Assembly (NCBI RefSeq): GCF_002327105.1
Contig: NZ_CP023406.1
Location: 1,488,001 to 1,552,000, forward strand
Source of the DNA: Luteimonas chenhongjianii
GTDB taxonomy: Bacteria; Pseudomonadota; Gammaproteobacteria; Xanthomonadales; Xanthomonadaceae
DNA: 64,000 nucleotides
Direction: 5' to 3'
The notes below the pieces were generated by a model. It saw only the letters and a list, made by a program, of their open reading frames with translations. It was not told the DNA's origin and ran no database searches. Of the stretch, positions 40,876 through 53,042 are shown one piece after another; position 1 is the first letter of the stretch, and every line of letters starts with the position of its first letter. The translations under genes and the position numbers were made by a program.

Positions 40876-40896
40876 CCCCGCGCAAGCGGGGTTTTT
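40876..40896 (+). terminator. Terminator after tRNA-Leu
   Basis: A CCCCGC/GCGGGG stem (40876-40881 and 40886-40891) with a GCAA loop is followed by TTTTT. It lies 41 nt beyond the tRNA and would separate tpiA-secG-tRNA-Leu from the nuo operon. Confidence 0.85.
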
Positions 40897-41012
40897 CGTA
40901 TCCGCGACAAGAGGTTTTCCCTGTGCGGGAATCATTTTTGCGCGGGGTTCACGCGCGCGGACACATCAGTGGCGAATGCTGCATGAAGTGGTCTGCACGC
41001 CGGTGTAAATCG

Positions 41013-41042
41013 TTTACTCGCCAGTTCTGTAACCGGTACAAT
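41013..41042 (+). promoter_or_regulatory. Candidate nuo operon promoter and structured leader
   Basis: TTTACT (41013-41018), N18, TACAAT (41037-41042) is a good sigma-70-like promoter in a locally A+T-rich patch. It would give a leader of about 125 nt before the nuoA GTG. The leader holds a 6-bp hairpin GGCCGC/GCGGCC (41140-41145 and 41151-41156) some 20 nt before the start codon. The stretch 40897-41176 contains no gene. Confidence 0.55.
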
Positions 41043-41176
41043 TGCAGTGATCGGGTCATCGCACAGAAACGTGCCTTGCCCGGCCTTCGTGAAGCGCTTC
41101 GACGCTTCGAGAATGCGGCGTCGCAGGGCGCCGAGCCAAGGCCGCAAGTCGCGGCCGTAGCCGAGAGAACATCCGA

Positions 41177-41533
41177 GTGCTGGCCGAATATCTGCCGACC
41201 CTGCTGTTTCTGATTGTTGCCACGGGGATCGGCATTGCCTTGCTGATCATCGGCAACCTGTTGGGACCCAAGCGCCCTTCGCCCGAGAAGCTGTCGCCGT
41301 ACGAGTGCGGATTCGAAGCATTCGAAGACGCGCGCATGCAGTTCGACGTGCGCTACTACCTCATCGCGATCCAGTTCATCGTCTTTGATCTGGAAATCAT
41401 CTTCATCGTGCCCTGGGCCACCGTGTTCCGCGAACTCGGTGTTCTGGGTCTGATCGAGATGGGCATCTTCGCCGGCATGCTGCTGCTCGGCTTCGTCTAC
41501 GTTTGGAAGAAGGGAGCGCTGGAATGGGAGTGA
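41177..41533 (+). CDS. nuoA: NADH-quinone oxidoreductase subunit A
   Basis: NuoA (118 aa) is a three-helix membrane subunit of complex I. Helices are at [20 protein letters not shown], the [15 protein letters not shown] region and the C-terminal [16 protein letters not shown]. The conserved loop [24 protein letters not shown] includes the Cys-containing quinone-side loop. The start is GTG. nuoB begins 10 nt before its stop, beginning a tightly packed operon in the standard order nuoA to nuoN. Confidence 0.97.
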   Translation: MLAEYLPTLLFLIVATGIGIALLIIGNLLGPKRPSPEKLSPYECGFEAFEDARMQFDVRYYLIAIQFIVFDLEIIFIVPWATVFRELGVLGLIEMGIFAGMLLLGFVYVWKKGALEWE

Positions 41534-42102
41534 ACCAGACCGTTGCGCGCCTGATGAACAACCCGCTGCCGGAAGGCCGGGTCGAGGACATCCTGCGCCC
41601 GGAAGGCGAAAACCCGCTGCTCGAGCGTGGTTTCGTCACGACCAGTTCCGACGTGCTGCTCAACTGGGCGCGCACCGGATCGATGTGGCCGATGACCTTC
41701 GGTCTGGCCTGCTGCGCGGTGGAGATGATGCACGCCGGCGCCGCGCGCCTCGATCTCGACCGCTACGGCGTCGTGTTCCGTCCCAGCCCGCGCCAGTCGG
41801 ACGTGATGATCGTCGCCGGCACCCTGGTCAACAAGATGGCCCCGGCGCTGCGCAAGGTCTACGACCAGATGCCCGACCCGAAGTGGGTCATCTCCATGGG
41901 CAGCTGCGCGAATGGCGGCGGCTACTACCACTACTCGTATTCCGTGGTGCGCGGCTGCGACCGCATCGTGCCGGTCGACATCTACGTGCCGGGCTGCCCG
42001 CCGACCGCCGAGGCGCTGGTCTACGGCATCCTGCAGCTGCAGAAGAAGATCCGTCGCGCGACCAATTTCGGTGAGACCAAGGTGGGGTTGCGTGATGCGT
42101 GA
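41524..42102 (+). CDS. nuoB: NADH-quinone oxidoreductase subunit B
   Basis: NuoB (192 aa) carries the terminal 4Fe-4S cluster N2 beside the quinone site in the peripheral arm. The cluster motif is [10 protein letters not shown], with further Cys in MGSCANGG and [12 protein letters not shown]. The family length is 160-220 aa. The ATG at 41524 lies inside the end of nuoA (10-nt overlap), and nuoC starts 8 nt before its stop, so translation is likely coupled on both sides. Confidence 0.98.
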   Translation: MGVNQTVARLMNNPLPEGRVEDILRPEGENPLLERGFVTTSSDVLLNWARTGSMWPMTFGLACCAVEMMHAGAARLDLDRYGVVFRPSPRQSDVMIVAGTLVNKMAPALRKVYDQMPDPKWVISMGSCANGGGYYHYSYSVVRGCDRIVPVDIYVPGCPPTAEALVYGILQLQKKIRRATNFGETKVGLRDA

Positions 42103-42871
42103 GCAGCCTGCCCGTGAGACCGCGACCGATTTCGCCGCGCGCCTGCGCGCCCGTTTCGGCGATGCGGATGTGGCCGTCGCGCTGCCGCGTGGCGAGGTGA
42201 CCATCACCACCGCTGGTGACTGGCTCGAGACCTGCCGCGCACTGCGCGACGAGTTCGGCTTCGAGTCGCTGATCGACCTGTGCGGCGTGGACTACCTCGG
42301 TCATGGCAGCGACGAGTGGGACACCGAGGTCTCCTCCGAGGGATTCAGCCGTGGCGTCGAAGGTCGTGGCCCGGGGCGCTTCAAGTTCGGCGAGACCATC
42401 AGCCGCCAGGACACGCAGGCGCAGGGCGGGGAATCCGCGATTCCGGTGCCCGAGCGGCGTTTCGCCGTGGTCGCGCAGCTGCTGTCGATCCAGCACAACC
42501 GGCGGGTCGCGGTGAAGTGTTTCGCGCCCAGCGTCGATCTGCCCGTGCTGTCGTCGCTGACCGTGCTGTGGCCGGTCGCGAACTGGTTCGAGCGCGAGGC
42601 CTTCGACCTGTTCGGCGTGATCTTCGAGGGCCACCCGGACCTGCGCCGCATCCTGACCGACTACGGCTTCGTCGGTCATCCGTTCCGCAAGGATTTCCCG
42701 TTGATCGGCAATGTCGAAGTGCGCTACGACGCCGAGCGTCGCCGCGTCGTGTATGAGCCCGTGACCTCGGTCGAGCCGCGGGTCGGCGTGCCGCGCGTCA
42801 TCCGCGACGATGCGCGCTATGCGACTGCGCGTGACGAGCAGAAGGGCCGTCGCCAGGAGAGCAGCAAGTGA
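42095..42871 (+). CDS. nuoC: NADH-quinone oxidoreductase subunit C, with long internal insertion
   Basis: NuoC (258 aa) is a 30-kDa-type peripheral-arm subunit next to NuoD. The signature [22 protein letters not shown] and the [12 protein letters not shown] segment are clear. Compared with shorter homologs there are about 50 extra residues (69-120) between [10 protein letters not shown] and RFAVVAQLL. They are rich in Gly, Glu, Ser and Arg (including [15 protein letters not shown]). Here NuoC and NuoD are separate, unlike the fused NuoCD of E. coli. The stop overlaps the nuoD GTG by 4 nt. Confidence 0.96.
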   Translation: MREQPARETATDFAARLRARFGDADVAVALPRGEVTITTAGDWLETCRALRDEFGFESLIDLCGVDYLGHGSDEWDTEVSSEGFSRGVEGRGPGRFKFGETISRQDTQAQGGESAIPVPERRFAVVAQLLSIQHNRRVAVKCFAPSVDLPVLSSLTVLWPVANWFEREAFDLFGVIFEGHPDLRRILTDYGFVGHPFRKDFPLIGNVEVRYDAERRRVVYEPVTSVEPRVGVPRVIRDDARYATARDEQKGRRQESSK

Positions 42872-44184
42872 GCGCCATCCCGACCACTTCGCTGCATCAG
42901 GCCAATACGGTGCCCAGCGCCGAGGCCCTGAAGCAGGAAATCCGCAACTACACGTTCAACTTCGGTCCCCAGCATCCGTCCGCCCATGGCGTGCTGCGTC
43001 TGATCCTGGAGATGGACGGCGAGACCGTGATGCGCGCCGATCCGCATATCGGCCTGCTGCACCGTGGTACCGAAAAGCTTGCCGAGAGCAAGCCGTTCAA
43101 CCAGTCGGTGCCGTACATGGACCGTCTGGATTACGTGTCGATGATGTGCAACGAGCACGCCTACGTGCGCGCGATCGAGACCCTGATGGGGATCGAGGCG
43201 CCCGAGCGTGCGCAGTGGATCCGCACTCTGTTCGACGAAGTCACCCGCATCCTCAATCATCTGATGTGGATCGGCTCGAACGCGCTCGATCTCGGTGCGA
43301 TGGCGGTCATGCTCTACGCGTTCCGCGAGCGCGAAGAGCTGATGGACGTCTACGAAGCCGTCAGCGGCGCGCGCATGCACGCGGCCTATTACCGGCCCGG
43401 TGGCGTCTATCGTGATCTGCCCGACCACATGCCGCGCTACGCGGAATCGCGCTGGCGCAAGGGCGAGAAGCTCAAGCGTTTCAACAAGTGGCGCGAAGGC
43501 TCGATGCTCGACTATCTCGAGGCGTTCGCGAAGGATTTCCCGAGCCGCGTCGACGAGTACGAGACCCTGCTCACCGACAACCGCATCTGGAAGCAGCGCA
43601 CCGTCGGCATCGGCGTGATTCCTCCGGATCTGGCCAAGGCCTGGGGCATGACCGGCCCGATGCTGCGTGGTTCGGGCGTCGAGTGGGATCTGCGCAAGAC
43701 CCAGCCGTATGCGCGCTACGCGGATGTCGATTTCGACATCGCCGTGGGCGTCAACGGCGACTGCTACGACCGCTATCTCGTGCGTGTGTTCGAAATGCGC
43801 GAGTCGGCGAAGATCATCCAGCAGTGCGTGACCTGGCTGCGGGCCAACCCCGGCCCGGTGATGCTCGACAACTACAAGGTGTCGCCGCCCTCCCGCGAGG
43901 AGATGAAGGACGACATGGAAGCGCTGATCCACCACTTCAAGCTGTTCACCGAGGGCTATTGCGTGCCCGCCGGTGAAACCTACAGCGCGGTGGAGGGCCC
44001 GAAGGGCGAGTTCGGCTGCTACCTGATCTCCGACGGCGCCAACAAGCCGTTCCGCGTGCACCTGCGTGCGCCGGGTTTTGCACATCTTTCGTCGATGGAC
44101 GACATCACGCGCGGGCACATGCTGTCCGACGTGGTGGCGATGATCGGCACCTATGACATCGTGTTCGGAGAAGTCGACCGATGA
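42868..44184 (+). CDS. nuoD: NADH-quinone oxidoreductase subunit D
   Basis: NuoD (438 aa) is the 49-kDa-type subunit that forms the quinone pocket with NuoB. The [NiFe]-hydrogenase-like signature region reads [29 protein letters not shown] follows, and [12 protein letters not shown] lies near the C-terminus. The GTG start overlaps the nuoC stop, and the last codons overlap the nuoE ATG by 4 nt. Confidence 0.98.
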   Translation: MSAIPTTSLHQANTVPSAEALKQEIRNYTFNFGPQHPSAHGVLRLILEMDGETVMRADPHIGLLHRGTEKLAESKPFNQSVPYMDRLDYVSMMCNEHAYVRAIETLMGIEAPERAQWIRTLFDEVTRILNHLMWIGSNALDLGAMAVMLYAFREREELMDVYEAVSGARMHAAYYRPGGVYRDLPDHMPRYAESRWRKGEKLKRFNKWREGSMLDYLEAFAKDFPSRVDEYETLLTDNRIWKQRTVGIGVIPPDLAKAWGMTGPMLRGSGVEWDLRKTQPYARYADVDFDIAVGVNGDCYDRYLVRVFEMRESAKIIQQCVTWLRANPGPVMLDNYKVSPPSREEMKDDMEALIHHFKLFTEGYCVPAGETYSAVEGPKGEFGCYLISDGANKPFRVHLRAPGFAHLSSMDDITRGHMLSDVVAMIGTYDIVFGEVDR

Positions 44185-44708
44185 AGGCGACCGGAAATTT
44201 CGAGAACGCCCGCAACGTCGACCCGATGGTCGTGCTCAGCGGCGATACGCGCGCGCACATCGACCACTGGCTGTCCAAGTTCCCGGAGGACCGCAAGCGG
44301 TCCGCGGTACTGCAGGGTCTGTTCGCTGCCCAGGAACAGAACAACGGCTGGTTGACCGACGAGCTGATCGCCGCCGTGGCGAAGTATCTGGATCTTCCGC
44401 CGGTGTGGGCCTACGAGGTCGCGACGTTCTACTCGATGTTCGAAACCGAGCAGGTCGGTCGCAACAACGTCGCGTTCTGCACCAACATCAGCTGCTGGCT
44501 CAACGGCGCCGAAGGGCTCGTTGCCCATGCCGAGAAGAAGCTGGGCTGCAAGCTCGGTGAATCCACCGCCGACGGTCGCGTCTACCTCAAGCGCGAGGAA
44601 GAGTGCGTCGCCGCGTGCTGCGGCGCGCCGGTGGTGGTCATCAACGGTCATTACCACGAGAAGCTCACGCCCGAGGGCGTTGACGAGCTGCTCGACGGTC
44701 TGAAGTAG
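44181..44708 (+). CDS. nuoE: NADH-quinone oxidoreductase subunit E
   Basis: NuoE (175 aa) is the 24-kDa-type thioredoxin-fold protein holding the 2Fe-2S cluster N1a in the NADH module. The ligands are seen as C-x4-C (FCTNISCW) and C-x3-C ([10 protein letters not shown]). The helical N-terminal part begins [21 protein letters not shown]. nuoF follows after 14 nt. Confidence 0.97.
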   Translation: MKATGNFENARNVDPMVVLSGDTRAHIDHWLSKFPEDRKRSAVLQGLFAAQEQNNGWLTDELIAAVAKYLDLPPVWAYEVATFYSMFETEQVGRNNVAFCTNISCWLNGAEGLVAHAEKKLGCKLGESTADGRVYLKREEECVAACCGAPVVVINGHYHEKLTPEGVDELLDGLK

Positions 44709-44722
44709 GGCATCGCGCGGAC

Positions 44723-46086
<1,364 letters not shown>

Positions 46087-46090
<4 letters not shown>

Positions 46091-48330
46091 GCGCCCAGCC
46101 GGTGAACCCGAACCTGCCGCCCGACCATGTCACCGTCTTCATCGACGGTGTCGAACTGGCCGCGCCCAAGGGTTCGATGATCATCCATGCCGCCGACAAG
46201 GCCGGCATTCCGATCCCGCGTTTCTGCTATCACGACAAGCTCGCGATCGCCGCGAACTGCCGCATGTGCCTGGTCGACACCGAGGTCGGCGGCCGTGGTG
46301 CGCCCAAGCCGTCGCCGGCCTGCGCCACCCCGGTGATGGACGGGCTGAAGGTCTTCACGCGCAACGAAAAGGCGCTCAAGGCCCAGCGCAACGTGATGGA
46401 ATTCCTGCTGATCAACCATCCGCTCGACTGCCCGATCTGCGATCAGGGCGGCGAGTGCGAACTGCAGGATCTCTCGCTGGGCTATGGCCGCTCGGTCAGC
46501 CGCTTCGCCGAGCGCAAGCGCGTCGTCGCCGACGAGGATCTCGGTCCGCTGGTCGCGACCGAGATGACCCGTTGTATCCAGTGCACGCGCTGCGTGCGCT
46601 TCACCGCGGAAATCGCCGGCACCTACGAGCTGGGCGGCATGCAGCGCGGTGAGAACCTGCAGATCGGCACCTACGACGGCAAGCCGCTGACGACCGAACT
46701 TTCCGGCAACGTCATCGACGTCTGCCCGGTCGGCGCGCTGACCAACAAGGTCTATCGCTTCCGCGCACGTCCCTGGGAGCTGCTCGCGCGCGAGTCGCTC
46801 GGCGGCCATGACGCGCTCGGCAGCAACACATTCCTGCACGTGCGCCGCGGCGAAGTGATGCGCGTGGTGCCGCGTGAGAACGAAGCGGTCAACGAGTGCT
46901 GGATCTCCGATCGGGACCGGTATTCGCACCAAGGCCTGGCGGCTGAAGACCGCGCGGTGCGTCCGCTGGTCAAGGACGGCGGCGCATGGCGCGAAGCCTC
47001 GTGGGAGGAAGCCCTGACCCGCGCCGAGACCATCCTGCGCGACAACGCCGCCGACGAGCTCGGCGTGCTGGTGCATCCGGCGACTTCGAACGAGGAGGGC
47101 GCTCTGCTGGTCCGCCTTGCCGAAGCGCTCGGGACCGGCAATCTCGATCACCGCATTGCCCAGCGCGACCTGTCCGACGGCGCCGTGGCCGAGGCTTTCC
47201 CGATGCCCGTCGCCGAGCTCGACCGGGCCGATGTGGTGCTGCTGGTCGGCACCAATCTGCGCCACGAGGTTCCGCTGCTGCACCACCGCGTGCGTCAGGC
47301 GTGGAAGCGCGGCGCCAAGGTGTACGTGGTCAATCCGGTCGATTTCGAGTTCACTTTCGACATCGTCGACAAGGCCATCGTGCCGCCGTCGAAGGTCGCC
47401 GAGACCCTGCAGGTCGCCGAGCTCGGTGACGCGCTGCGCGGCGGCAAGCATGCCGCGATCATCCTCGGCGCGCAGGCGGAAGCCAGCGCGCACGCTGCCG
47501 ACATCCGCAAGGCTGCCACCGCGCTCGCCAGTGCGACCGGTGCGGCGCTGTGCCGCATCCCGCAGGGCGCCAATGCGCTGGGCCTGAGCCGCCTGGGCGT
47601 GCTGCCGACCTCGCGCGACGCCAATGCGATGCTCGCCGAGCGCCGCGGCGCCTACGTGATCTACGGCATCGAGCCGGGTCTGGACTTCGCCGACCAGGCG
47701 ACTGCGTTGCAGGCACTGGGCGCTGCCCAGGTCGTGGCCTTCAGCCACTTCGCCTGTGAATCCACGCGCGCCGTGGCCGACGTGATCCTGCCGATCGGCG
47801 CCCTCGCCGAGATCGACGCGACGCTGACCAATCTGGAAGGCCGCGACCAGCAGGCCACTGCCGCCGGCAAGCTGCCGGTCGATGCGCGTGCCGGCTGGCG
47901 CGTGCTGCGCGCACTGGGTGGTGCGCTGGCGATGCCCGGTTTCGAGTTCACCGATCTGGCCGGCCTGCGTGCGGGTATCGAGCCGAAGTCGGTGACGGTT
48001 GCAGCCTCCGCGGCGCCGGTCGTGGACGGTGACGGTCTGGAACTGGCCGTGACCCAGGCGATCTATCGCGTCGATGGGCTGACCCGCCGCGCCGCTGCGC
48101 TGCAGTCGCATCCGCTGACCGTCGGTCCGCGCATCGTCCTGCATCCGGACGACGCCACGGCGAGCGGGTTGGTCGACGGTGCGATGGCGAAGGTCTCCAA
48201 CGGGGTCGGTACCGCGACGCTGCAGGTGGCGGTCGACGACCGTGTCGCACCTGGCGCGGCGTGGGTGGAATCGGGCTACGGCGCCACTGCGGCGCTGGGA
48301 GCCGGCAAGGTCAAGGTGGTGGCGGCATGA
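46087..48330 (+). CDS. nuoG: NADH-quinone oxidoreductase subunit G
   Basis: NuoG (747 aa) passes electrons from NuoF/E along several Fe-S clusters. The N-terminal 2Fe-2S ferredoxin domain has [20 protein letters not shown]. The His-Cys cluster lies in [18 protein letters not shown], and the next cluster in [13 protein letters not shown] with DVCPVGAL. The molybdopterin-oxidoreductase-like body follows without an active cofactor site. It is smaller than E. coli NuoG (908 aa) and lacks the extra N7 ligand region as far as I can see. It overlaps nuoH by 4 nt. Confidence 0.97.
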
Positions 48331-49427
48331 GCGGGGTTCAGAACAGCGTCGTCAACACCGCGTCGCTCCTCGGTGACGCCAGCGCGCCCCTGTACGACTG
48401 GCTGATGTCCCTGGGCTCGGTCGGGCTGGTGCTGTGGATCGTGCTCAAGATCCTGCTGATCGCAGTGCCGGTGATCCTGTGCGTGGCGTTCTACGTGGTG
48501 TGGGAGCGCAAGCTCCTCGGCTGGATGCACCAGCGGCACGGTCCGATGTACGTGGGCATGGGCATCTTCCAGGCCTTTGCCGACGTCTTCAAACTGCTGT
48601 TCAAGGAAGTCATCCAGCCGACCAATGCGCAGCGCGTGCTGTTCGTGCTGGCGCCGCTGATCACGCTCGCGCCGGCGTTCGCCGCCTGGGCAGTGGTGCC
48701 TTTCGATGCGCAGCTGGTGCTGTCGAATGCCAACGCCGGCCTGCTGTATCTGCTGGCGATGACGAGCCTGGGCATCTACGGGATCATCCTCGCCGGCTGG
48801 GCGTCGAACTCCAAGTACGCCTTCCTCGGCGCAATGCGTGCCTCGGCGCAGATGATCAGCTACGAGATCGCGATGGGCTTTGCGCTCGTCGGCGTGATGG
48901 TTGGCGCCGGCAGCCTGAACCTGTCCGAGATCGTCATGGCGCAAGCGGGCGGCAAGGGCCTGTTCGACTGGTTCTGGCTGCCGATGCTGCCGCTGTTCGT
49001 CATCTACTTCATCTCCGGCGTGGCCGAGACCAACCGCGCGCCGTTCGACGTGGTGGAAGGCGAGTCGGAGATCGTCGCCGGTCACATGGTCGAGTATTCG
49101 GGTTCGGCGTTCGCGCTGTTCTTCCTCGCCGAGTACGCGAACATGATCCTGATCAGCTTCCTGGTCGCGATCTTCTTCCTCGGCGGCTGGCTGTCGCCGT
49201 TCCAGGGCTGGGGCATCCCGCTGCTGTCGGTCGACGGCTGGTGGTGGCTCTTCGCCAAGGTGATCTTCTTCGCCAGCTGCTTCATCTGGTTCCGCGCGTC
49301 GTTCCCGCGTTACCGCTATGACCAGATCATGCGCCTGGGCTGGAAGGTGTTCATTCCGATCAGCATCGGCTGGATCGTGGTGACGGCACTGATGGCGTAT
49401 TTCGGCGTATTCGAGGCAGGACGGTGA
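48327..49427 (+). CDS. nuoH: NADH-quinone oxidoreductase subunit H
   Basis: NuoH (366 aa, about eight membrane helices) joins the membrane arm to the quinone chamber. The conserved loop [19 protein letters not shown] and the [20 protein letters not shown] segment are diagnostic. The C-terminal [19 protein letters not shown] helix-loop is typical. Its stop shares one base with the nuoI ATG (TGATG). Confidence 0.98.
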   Translation: MSGVQNSVVNTASLLGDASAPLYDWLMSLGSVGLVLWIVLKILLIAVPVILCVAFYVVWERKLLGWMHQRHGPMYVGMGIFQAFADVFKLLFKEVIQPTNAQRVLFVLAPLITLAPAFAAWAVVPFDAQLVLSNANAGLLYLLAMTSLGIYGIILAGWASNSKYAFLGAMRASAQMISYEIAMGFALVGVMVGAGSLNLSEIVMAQAGGKGLFDWFWLPMLPLFVIYFISGVAETNRAPFDVVEGESEIVAGHMVEYSGSAFALFFLAEYANMILISFLVAIFFLGGWLSPFQGWGIPLLSVDGWWWLFAKVIFFASCFIWFRASFPRYRYDQIMRLGWKVFIPISIGWIVVTALMAYFGVFEAGR

Positions 49428-49915
49428 TGGGCAAGTTCGTTGCATGGTTCCGTAGCCTGTTGCTGCTCGAGCTGATCGGCGGCATGGCGCTGACCTTCCG
49501 CTATCTCTTCCGCGACAAGTACACGCTGATGTACCCGATGGAAAAGACGCCGCAGTCGCCACGTTTCCGCGGGCTGCATGCGCTGCGTCGCTATCCCAAC
49601 GGGGAAGAGCGCTGCATCGCCTGCAAGCTGTGCGAGGCGGTGTGCCCGGCGCTGGCGATCACCATCGATTCGGAGCAGCGCGAGGACGGCAGCCGCCGCA
49701 CGACGCGCTACGACATCGATCTGTTCAAGTGCATCTACTGCGGCTTCTGCGAGGAGTCGTGCCCGGTGGACTCGATCGTCGAAACCCACGTGCTCGAGTA
49801 CCACTTCGAGAAGCGCGGCGAGAACATCGTCAACAAGCAGCAACTCCTCGCGATCGGCGACCGTCTCGAGTCCGAGATCGCCGAACGTCGCGCCGCCGAC
49901 TCCGCGTACAGGTAA
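49427..49915 (+). CDS. nuoI: NADH-quinone oxidoreductase subunit I
   Basis: NuoI (162 aa) is a ferredoxin-type subunit holding the 4Fe-4S clusters N6a and N6b that lead to N2. The two motifs are [12 protein letters not shown] and [12 protein letters not shown]. An N-terminal amphipathic part ([19 protein letters not shown]) anchors it. A GTG one codon earlier (49424) is possible, but the ATG at 49427 joins the nuoH stop as TGATG and gives the usual length. Confidence 0.98.
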   Translation: MGKFVAWFRSLLLLELIGGMALTFRYLFRDKYTLMYPMEKTPQSPRFRGLHALRRYPNGEERCIACKLCEAVCPALAITIDSEQREDGSRRTTRYDIDLFKCIYCGFCEESCPVDSIVETHVLEYHFEKRGENIVNKQQLLAIGDRLESEIAERRAADSAYR

Positions 49916-49918
49916 GTC

Positions 49919-50560
49919 ATGGAATCCACCCTCATTGCATTCCTCGTCTTCGCCGCGATCACCGTGATGGCCGCGGTAGGGGTGATCAGCGCCCGCAACC
50001 CCGTGCATGCGGCGTTGTTCCTGGTGTTGACGTTCTTCTCGACCGCCTGCACCTGGCTGCTGGTAGGCGCCGAGTTCCTCGGCATCGCGCTGGTGCTGGT
50101 CTATGTCGGCGCGGTCATGGTGCTGTTCCTGTTCGTGGTGATGATGCTCGACGTCGATGTCGCGCCGCTGCGGGAAGGCTATGTGCGCTACCTGCCGGTC
50201 GGCCTGGTCGTCGCGGTGGTGATGCTCGTCGAGATCATCACGCTGATCGGGGTTCGCGCGCGGATGACGCCGTTCGCCGCCGATGCGGTCGACGAGGCGG
50301 GCCTGTCCAATACGGTATGGATCGCACGCCGCCTGTTCACGGACTTCCTGCTGCCGTTCGAGATCGCCGCGGTCATCCTGACCGTCGCGGTGATCGCCGC
50401 GGTGATGCTGACGCTGCGTCGCCGTCCCGGTGCCAAGCACCAGAACCCCAGCGAGCAGGCCCGCGTGCGGGCGAGTGACCGCATGCGCGTGGTCAAGATG
50501 GACGCGGTGCGTCCGGTGGTCGAGCCGGTGCCGGGTGCGGGTGAGGGAGAATCGAAATGA
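49919..50560 (+). CDS. nuoJ: NADH-quinone oxidoreductase subunit J
   Basis: NuoJ (213 aa) is a five-helix membrane subunit containing the long TM3 helix with its pi-bulge region ([21 protein letters not shown]). The N-terminal TM ([20 protein letters not shown]) and the [14 protein letters not shown] helix are typical. The C-terminal cytoplasmic tail of about 50 residues is Arg/Glu-rich. Its stop overlaps the nuoK ATG by 4 nt. Confidence 0.96.
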   Translation: MESTLIAFLVFAAITVMAAVGVISARNPVHAALFLVLTFFSTACTWLLVGAEFLGIALVLVYVGAVMVLFLFVVMMLDVDVAPLREGYVRYLPVGLVVAVVMLVEIITLIGVRARMTPFAADAVDEAGLSNTVWIARRLFTDFLLPFEIAAVILTVAVIAAVMLTLRRRPGAKHQNPSEQARVRASDRMRVVKMDAVRPVVEPVPGAGEGESK

Positions 50561-50883
50561 CCGAGCTGTTCGGGACCGGCCTCGCGCTGGGCCATTACCT
50601 GTCGCTGGGCGCGGTGCTCTTCTGCATCAGCGTGGCGGGCATCTTCCTCAACCGGAAGAACGTGATCATCCTGCTGATGTCGATCGAGCTGATGCTGCTC
50701 GCGGTGAACATCAACTTCGTTGCGTTCTCGCGCGAGTTCGGTGATGCCGCCGGCCAGATCTTCGTGTTCTTCATTCTCACCGTGGCCGCGGCCGAGGCCG
50801 CGATCGGCCTTGCGATCCTGGTCACGCTGTTCCGCAACCGGCGCACGATCAACGTCGCCGAACTCGACACGCTGAAGGGCTGA
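50557..50883 (+). CDS. nuoK: NADH-quinone oxidoreductase subunit K
   Basis: NuoK (108 aa) is a small three-helix membrane subunit with two conserved Glu inside membrane helices, here in [16 protein letters not shown] and [15 protein letters not shown]. These belong to the E-channel proton path. The family length is about 100. It is tightly coupled to nuoJ (4-nt overlap) and 7 nt before nuoL. Confidence 0.98.
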   Translation: MTELFGTGLALGHYLSLGAVLFCISVAGIFLNRKNVIILLMSIELMLLAVNINFVAFSREFGDAAGQIFVFFILTVAAAEAAIGLAILVTLFRNRRTINVAELDTLKG

Positions 50884-50890
50884 CCCGGGC

Positions 50891-53029
50891 ATGGAGTACA
50901 CAATTTCCAAGGGCATCCTGATCGCGATCGTCGTGGCGCCGCTGCTGGGCTCGATCATCGCGGGACTGTTCGGTCGTCAGGTCGGCCGCGTCGGCGCGCA
51001 CTCGGTGACCATCGCCGGCGTCGCGATCAGCTGCGCGCTGTCGATCTATACGCTGTGGCAGCTGATGCAGGGCGCGCCGGTCTTCAACGAGAACGTCTAT
51101 ACGTTCTTCGAGGTCGGCAACTACTCGGCGTATGTCGGCTTCCTTGTCGACAACCTCACCGCGATGATGATGGTCGTGGTGACGTTCGTGGCGCTGCTCG
51201 TGCATCTCTACACCATCGGCTACATGGCCGAGGACCCGGGGTATCAGCGCTTCTTCAGCTATATCTCGCTGTTCACCTTCTCGATGCTCATGCTGGTGAT
51301 GAGCAACAACTTCCTGCAGCTGTTCTTCGGCTGGGAGGCGGTGGGCCTGGTGTCGTACCTGCTGATCGGCTTCTGGTTCAAGAAGCCGACCGCTGTGTTC
51401 GCCAACATGAAGGCGTTCCTGGTCAACCGCGTCGGCGACTTCGGCTTCCTGCTCGGCATTGCCGGCGTGCTGTACTGGTTCGGCAGCCTCGACTACGCGA
51501 CGGTGTTCGCCGCGGCCGACGCCACCATCGGCGGCGGGCAGACGGTCGAAGTGATCAACGGCTTCGAATGGTCGGTCGCCACGCTGGTCTGCATCTGTCT
51601 GTTCGTCGGTGCAATGGGCAAGTCGGCCCAGGTCCCCCTGCACGTGTGGCTGCCCGACTCGATGGAAGGTCCGACCCCGATCTCGGCGCTGATCCATGCC
51701 GCGACGATGGTCACCGCCGGCATCTTCATGGTGGCGCGCATGTCGCCGCTGTTCGAGCTGTCCGAAACCGCGCTGCAGTTCATCCTCTTCATCGGCGCGA
51801 CGACCGCGTTCTTCACCGGCCTGATCGGCATCGTGCAGAACGACATCAAGCGCGTGGTCGCGTACTCGACACTGTCGCAGCTGGGTTACATGACCGTTGC
51901 GCTCGGCGTATCGGCGTATTCGGCCGCGGTGTTCCACCTGATGACCCACGCCTTCTTCAAGGCGCTGCTGTTCCTGGCGGCCGGTAGCGTCATCATCGGC
52001 ATGCACCACGAGCAGGACATGCGCAAGATGGGCGGGCTGCGCAAGTACATGCCGATCACGTTCTGGACAAGCGTCATCGGCACGCTGGCCCTGGTCGGCA
52101 CGCCGTTCTTCAGCGGGTTCTATTCCAAGGACACGATCATCGAGGCTGCCAAGCACGCCAGCGATGGCGGCGGTTGGGTGTTCCAGTACGCGTACTGGTC
52201 GGTGCTGCTCGGCGCCTTCGTGACGTCGTTCTACAGCTTCCGGCTGCTGTACATGACCTACTTCGGCAAGGAACGCTTCCGTGAGGCGCATGCGTCGGAC
52301 AGCCACGCCGCACATGACGCGCACGGCCAGCACACCCTGCACGAGCCGCTGCATGACGACGGCCATGCGCATCCGGCGGGCGGCGACGCCCATGACGATC
52401 ACGGACATCACGGCCCGCACGAGCCGCACGAATCTCCGTGGGTGGTGACGTTGCCGCTGATCCTGCTGGCGATCCCGTCGATCCTCATCGGCTACTTCAC
52501 CGCGGGTCCGATGCTGTTCGGCACCGACTGGACCGGTCACCACGACGTGCGTGGCTTCTTCGACGGCGTGATCCACGTGCTGGCTTCGCACGACGTCATG
52601 GCGACGCTGAAGGAAGAGCTCTGGCATGGTCCGGCTGCGTTCGCGATGCACGGCTTCGTCGCCCCGGCTTTCTGGCTGGTCCTGGCAGGCTTCGTGCTGG
52701 CCACGGTGATGTACTGGTGGAAGCCCGAGCTTCCCGCCAAGGCTGCCCATGTGTTCCGTCTGCCGATCCGGGTGCTCGAGAACAAGTACGGCATGGACGA
52801 CCTGTGGATCGGTGGCTTCGCCGGTGGCGGCGTCGCGCTGGGCAAGCTGTCGCGCGTATTCGACACCCGGGTGATCGATGGCCTGTTCGTCAACGGGCCG
52901 GCGCGCGTCGTCGGCCTGGTCTCGGGCCTCGTCCGCCGGCTGCAGTCCGGTGCTCTCTACCACTACGCATTCGCGATGATCGTCGGCCTGATCGTGCTCC
53001 TGGCCGTCCTCATCAAGTACTGGCGCTGA
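50891..53029 (+). CDS. nuoL: NADH-quinone oxidoreductase subunit L, with His-rich loop
   Basis: NuoL (712 aa) is the distal antiporter-like proton-pumping subunit with its long lateral helix at the C-terminus. The core signature is HVWLPDSMEGPTPISALIHAATMVTAGIF region (seen as short blocks), with FGWEAVGLVSYLLIGFW and HLMTHAFFKALLFLAAGS. E. coli NuoL is 613 aa. Much of the difference is a hydrophilic loop at about residues 467-514 with 15 His in about 50 residues, mixed with Asp, Gly and Ala. Such a loop could bind metal or simply be a low-complexity expansion. Confidence 0.97.
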   Translation: MEYTISKGILIAIVVAPLLGSIIAGLFGRQVGRVGAHSVTIAGVAISCALSIYTLWQLMQGAPVFNENVYTFFEVGNYSAYVGFLVDNLTAMMMVVVTFVALLVHLYTIGYMAEDPGYQRFFSYISLFTFSMLMLVMSNNFLQLFFGWEAVGLVSYLLIGFWFKKPTAVFANMKAFLVNRVGDFGFLLGIAGVLYWFGSLDYATVFAAADATIGGGQTVEVINGFEWSVATLVCICLFVGAMGKSAQVPLHVWLPDSMEGPTPISALIHAATMVTAGIFMVARMSPLFELSETALQFILFIGATTAFFTGLIGIVQNDIKRVVAYSTLSQLGYMTVALGVSAYSAAVFHLMTHAFFKALLFLAAGSVIIGMHHEQDMRKMGGLRKYMPITFWTSVIGTLALVGTPFFSGFYSKDTIIEAAKHASDGGGWVFQYAYWSVLLGAFVTSFYSFRLLYMTYFGKERFREAHASDSHAAHDAHGQHTLHEPLHDDGHAHPAGGDAHDDHGHHGPHEPHESPWVVTLPLILLAIPSILIGYFTAGPMLFGTDWTGHHDVRGFFDGVIHVLASHDVMATLKEELWHGPAAFAMHGFVAPAFWLVLAGFVLATVMYWWKPELPAKAAHVFRLPIRVLENKYGMDDLWIGGFAGGGVALGKLSRVFDTRVIDGLFVNGPARVVGLVSGLVRRLQSGALYHYAFAMIVGLIVLLAVLIKYWR

Positions 53030-53042
53030 CGGAAATACCTAC

